A stretch of 16,588 bases of DNA from JACDAV01 sp036556145 (lineage in GTDB: Bacteria; Chloroflexota; Limnocylindria; Limnocylindrales; CSP1-4), in assembly GCA_036556145.1 (NCBI GenBank), contig DATBKB010000088.1, forward strand, positions 1 to 16,588, in the 5' to 3' direction. Below are positions 15,634 to 16,588 of this stretch, one piece after another. The translations under genes and the position numbers were made by a program. Under the pieces are notes generated by a model. It ran no database searches, had not been told where the DNA came from, and saw nothing but the letters and a program-made list of their open reading frames with translations. The stretch's first letter is position 1. Every line of letters starts with the position of its first letter.

Positions 15634-15810
15634 TCAGGTCTTGTCGACGGGTTCGATCGTCTGGATCGGGTCGTCCCAGACCGGGGACGGCTCCATGGGC
15701 AGCGGGCCACCCGGCAAGCCGACGATGCTCATCGCTTCACGGTCCGGCAGCTCGACGGCCGTCTCGGCATCGAGCTCCTCGGGCGTCAGCCCTTCCTGCT
15801 CCTTCGTCAT
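15634..15810 (-). CDS. Small acidic protein with ELPDREAMS motif (58 aa)
   Basis: I know no named family for this 58-aa protein. The ATG at 15810 has a near-perfect ribosome binding site, AAAGGAGG, 6-7 nt upstream. Residues 1-30 are acidic and predicted helical (MTKEQEGLTPEELDAETAVE), ending in ELPDREAMSIV (20-30). Residues 31-58 are Pro/Gly-rich and lack helix character, starting GLPGGPLPMEP and containing a single Trp. The same ELPDREAMS motif occurs in the 100-aa protein encoded at 16277-16579 on the other strand. Six of the nine codons differ synonymously, which shows that both readings are truly translated and selected. The leader-like first half followed by a GlyGly-containing second half resembles a peptide precursor, but no modification or export gene is in view. 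A longer in-frame reading upstream is antisense-like and is not used. Confidence 0.8.
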   Translation of the reverse strand: MTKEQEGLTPEELDAETAVELPDREAMSIVGLPGGPLPMEPSPVWDDPIQTIEPVDKT

Positions 15811-16035
15811 TCGGGCCTCCTTTCGGGCCGACAGCCTCGCAGGCCCGCCGAAACGGGCGTGTAACGACCTCCGAGGAGGTGTGTCTCGCGCCTTGCAGGT
15901 CCCGGAGCCGTCGCCGATCACTGTTAGGCGCGCGAATCCCCTGTCCCCTGCGGTGGGCTGCGTCCGACAGACGACGCAGGTCACCGTTGTCCCGACGCCG
16001 TCCCCCCGAGGCGGCGCGCAGGAGTGAGGCGGAAC
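15811..16035. promoter_or_regulatory. Divergent promoter region between small genes
   Basis: This 225-bp gap separates the 58-aa gene from the plus-strand pair and must hold both promoters. It contains a 6+6 bp palindrome ACCTCC-GA-GGAGGT (15867-15880), a GCCCG/CGGGC hairpin (15843-15858), CGGGCC/GGCCCG arms (15824-15829 and 15842-15847), and a direct repeat of TCGGGCC at 15811 and 15823. I found no convincing -35/-10 pair on either strand. Confidence 0.4.
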
Positions 16036-16275
16036 ATGCGAGCACGGCCTGCCTGGCAGGCCCTCCGCCGGAGCCGCCGGGCGATCCGTGCGGCCCTCGA
16101 GGCGGCGGCCCGACAGGCGGGGAACGAACCGTCGACAGTGGCCCCGACGAACGTCGTCCGGGCCGTCAACGTCGGCGAACCCGGGAGCACCGCCGTCTCG
16201 AGCCGCCAGACGGTGGTCCACGTCGGCCGGAGCTCCCGAGGCACCAACGACCAGAACGACAGCCACGGAGGATGA
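16036..16275 (+). CDS. Small basic-to-polar protein of unknown family (79 aa)
   Basis: I do not recognise this 79-aa protein. The ATG at 16036 has GAGG 6 nt upstream; an in-frame GTG at 16024 would add four residues but overlaps the AGGAG sequence. Residues 1-27 form a strongly basic, probably amphipathic helix (RRSRRAIRAALEAAARQ). Residues 36-63 read APTNVVRAVNVGEPG then STAVSSRQTVVHV, with alternating hydrophobic residues suggesting beta-strands. The tail is polar (GTNDQNDSHGG). The segment from residue 36 aligns without gaps with residues 61-78 of the protein encoded next, 9 identities in 18, followed in both by Gln-Thr. The stop is one base before the ATG of that next gene, so the two are almost certainly cotranscribed and coupled. 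The gene is small, so coding status rests on this similarity and spacing. Confidence 0.6.
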   Translation: MRARPAWQALRRSRRAIRAALEAAARQAGNEPSTVAPTNVVRAVNVGEPGSTAVSSRQTVVHVGRSSRGTNDQNDSHGG

Positions 16276-16276
16276 C

Positions 16277-16579
16277 ATGACCGACTCGATGCGCCCCAAC
16301 ACCGACGATCGGCGACCGCTCGTCGACGAGACGCAGCGGCCCGGCGACGTGACGAGCACCGACGAGCAGGACCTCACCGACGGCGAGCTCGAGTCGCAGG
16401 ACGCGACGGAGCTCCCCGATCGCGAGGCGATGTCGCTCGTCGACCTGAACCTTGCCGCCCCGGTCAACGCCGCGGTCGCGGCGAACGTCCTCTCGGACGG
16501 CTCGGTCGCCTACGCCGACGCCGACCAGACGGCGATCATCGACCAGGCCACCAACAACGACAACGACATCACCCCGTAA
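16277..16579 (+). CDS. Small acidic protein with ELPDREAMS motif and Asn/Ala-rich module (100 aa)
   Basis: This 100-aa protein has no named family that I recognise. The ATG at 16277 has GGAGG 5 nt upstream. Residues 1-43 are very acidic and probably disordered or helical (DDRRPLVDETQRPGDVTSTD). Residues 45-55 are ELPDREAMSLV, nearly identical to residues 20-30 of the 58-aa protein on the opposite strand. Residues 57-90 are an Ala/Asn/Asp module, LNLAAPVNAAVAANVLSDG then SVAYADADQTAIIDQ, with a regular hydrophobic alternation suggesting strands. The end is polar (NNDNDITP). No signal peptide, transmembrane segment or Cys is present. It appears to combine the motif of the 58-aa protein with the module of the 79-aa protein. 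Any further downstream gene lies beyond the window. Confidence 0.8.
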   Translation: MTDSMRPNTDDRRPLVDETQRPGDVTSTDEQDLTDGELESQDATELPDREAMSLVDLNLAAPVNAAVAANVLSDGSVAYADADQTAIIDQATNNDNDITP

Positions 16580-16588
16580 GGACCTGAC

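Noticed and set aside
15811..16467. N-terminal extension of the 58-aa reading frame
   Set aside because: The upstream part is Ser/Arg-rich antisense sequence covering the plus-strand small genes, while the ATG at 15810 has a near-perfect ribosome binding site.

Overview
The window is very GC-rich, with strong G/C bias at third codon positions, and nearly every gene is on the minus strand. The gene content suggests a free-living aerobic heterotroph: a SipW/TasA-type secretion cassette, an ADP-forming acyl-CoA synthetase operon, a MoaD-MoaE fusion and a KamD-like aminomutase. I infer a soil or sediment Chloroflexota lineage, with a high-GC actinobacterium as the alternative. No rRNA, tRNA, transposase, phage gene or CRISPR array was seen.

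Layout. (1) Positions 1-4137, minus strand, is a tightly packed operon. Read in the direction of transcription it encodes an unknown 8-TM membrane protein, a SAM O-methyltransferase, a MoaD-MoaE fusion, an M55 D-aminopeptidase and the start of a KamD-like B12-aminomutase alpha subunit that runs off the window. Two junctions are 4-base start/stop overlaps. (2) Positions 4224-4952, plus strand, encode a UPF0173-type metallo-beta-lactamase-fold hydrolase. (3) Positions 5057-7292, minus strand, hold an acetolactate synthase-like ThDP enzyme followed by an XRE-family regulator. (4) Positions 7329-9462, minus strand, form a secretion cassette of a TasA/camelysin-like protein, a SipW-type signal peptidase with Ser-His-Asp residues, and a fibronectin-III-containing protein. 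Both secreted proteins carry the same type of signal peptide. (5) Positions 9683-13926, minus strand, form an acyl-CoA catabolic operon (acyl-CoA dehydrogenase, ADP-forming acyl-CoA synthetase, enoyl-CoA hydratase). An aldehyde dehydrogenase at 14100-15545 lies upstream as its own unit. Its promoter region contains a perfect 10+10 bp inverted repeat. (6) Positions 15634-16579 hold three small genes around a divergent promoter region.

The most unusual part is block 6. The minus-strand 58-aa protein and the plus-strand 100-aa protein share the motif ELPDREAMS. Six of its nine codons differ synonymously, so the peptide rather than the DNA is conserved. The 100-aa protein also shares a second module, AP-x-N-x3-A-x-N-V-x3-G-S-x-A, with the 79-aa protein encoded one base upstream of it. 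The three look like a small-protein or peptide-precursor system that I cannot assign to a named family. Other points of interest are the two-substrate SipW cassette, the internal di-glycine in the MoaD-MoaE fusion, the divergent aminomutase beside a D-aminopeptidase, and TAnnnT boxes 6-7 nt upstream of start codons that suggest leaderless transcripts.
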